From assembly GCA_964608095.1 (NCBI GenBank), contig CAZSMK010000144.1, forward strand, positions 1 to 42,004: a stretch of 42,004 bases of DNA. Reading direction: 5' to 3'. Within the stretch, counting starts at the first letter, position 1. Each line of letters begins with the position of its first letter. Origin of the DNA: CAZSMK01 sp964608095. Its GTDB lineage: Bacteria; Sumerlaeota; Sumerlaeia; MWCT01; JAGHBZ01. Positions 41,951-42,004 of this stretch are shown piece after piece. The notes under the pieces are model-generated. The model ran no database searches. It saw only the letters and a program-made list of their open reading frames with translations, and had not been told where the DNA came from. The position numbers were made by a program, and so were the translations under genes.

Positions 41951-42004
41951 AAGATGAGGTCTTTTCCCCGAGAGGAGATTCGTTGATAAAAGAAGATATT
42001 GTTT

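Larger units (their letters stand above)
41266..42004. other. Gene-free repeat-rich region
   Basis: No convincing gene was found in these 739 bp; the open frames run through repeats. The region holds GAGTGC/GAGTAC hexamer tracts (41421-41440 and 41705-41725), a diverged 29-bp direct repeat (41592-41620 and 41820-41848), a stretch reading TTCGTGTAATCCGCGTAATTC near 41762, and a nested inverted repeat at 41878-41950. No clear promoter or terminator was found. Confidence 0.6.

Noticed and set aside
1..42004. CRISPR array, prophage or insertion sequence
   Set aside because: No regularly spaced repeat-spacer units, integrase, capsid or transposase genes were found.

Overview
The window is a gene-dense stretch of a bacterial chromosome with moderate G+C and no phage, plasmid or insertion-sequence signature. 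Several features point to an uncultivated Gram-negative-type lineage, perhaps near Hydrogenedentes, Sumerlaeota or Omnitrophota. These are pseudopilins of the NFLEA...DYGKYPP type ending in YDPTNGTVSPGDIVR, two GspF-like platform proteins, a bacillithiol enzyme (BshC), an HPr kinase and a lipoprotein. The phylum placement is inferred from gene style only and was not tested.

Layout. 1-2853 (+): tRNA-Thr, hprK and a lone gcvPB. 3080-14112 (-): GT2 glycosyltransferase, YtcJ-like amidohydrolase, GH100-like glycosidase, the set bshC / coiled-coil protein / yhaM, a GT-C-like membrane protein with asd, and an NCS2 purine permease. 14374-19439 (+): a compact pseudopilin assembly operon (two GspF proteins, GspI-, GspJ-, PilX/GspK- and GspG-like pilins) with no ATPase or secretin. 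19594-22255 (+): alpha/beta hydrolase, recO, and a B12-binding radical SAM protein. 22265-24397 (-): lipoprotein and hslU. 24663-31842 (+): transaldolase, FGGY kinase and a FucI-type isomerase, followed after only 9 bp by four membrane-protein genes of unknown function. 31854-35389 (-): YhcC-type radical SAM, DAHP synthase and an unrecognised 440-aa protein. 35640-36732 (+): a predicted exported archaemetzincin and a frameshifted gene remnant. 36746-41265 (-): a large exported fusion of calcineurin-type phosphoesterase and PQQ propeller, suhB, and a small Cys-rich protein. 41266-42004: a repeat-rich region with no convincing gene.

The best candidate for an undescribed system is the four-gene membrane set at 28626-31842. 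Two proteins each carry one alpha/beta domain framed by N- and C-terminal membrane helices, and two are almost entirely membrane helices. The set lies directly behind a sugar isomerase. The isomerase unit and the transaldolase-kinase unit appear to share one promoter signature: TCTCTTGAAATT followed 15 bp later by CATA (17 bp between the -35 and -10 hexamers). This links the quartet by inference to sugar metabolism. Other points of interest are the GspF protein with inserted membrane helices, the GspG-like pilin with a large internal insertion and an exact 51-bp duplication, the in-frame mini-ORF before the pilin operon, and the exported archaemetzincin next to a broken gene.
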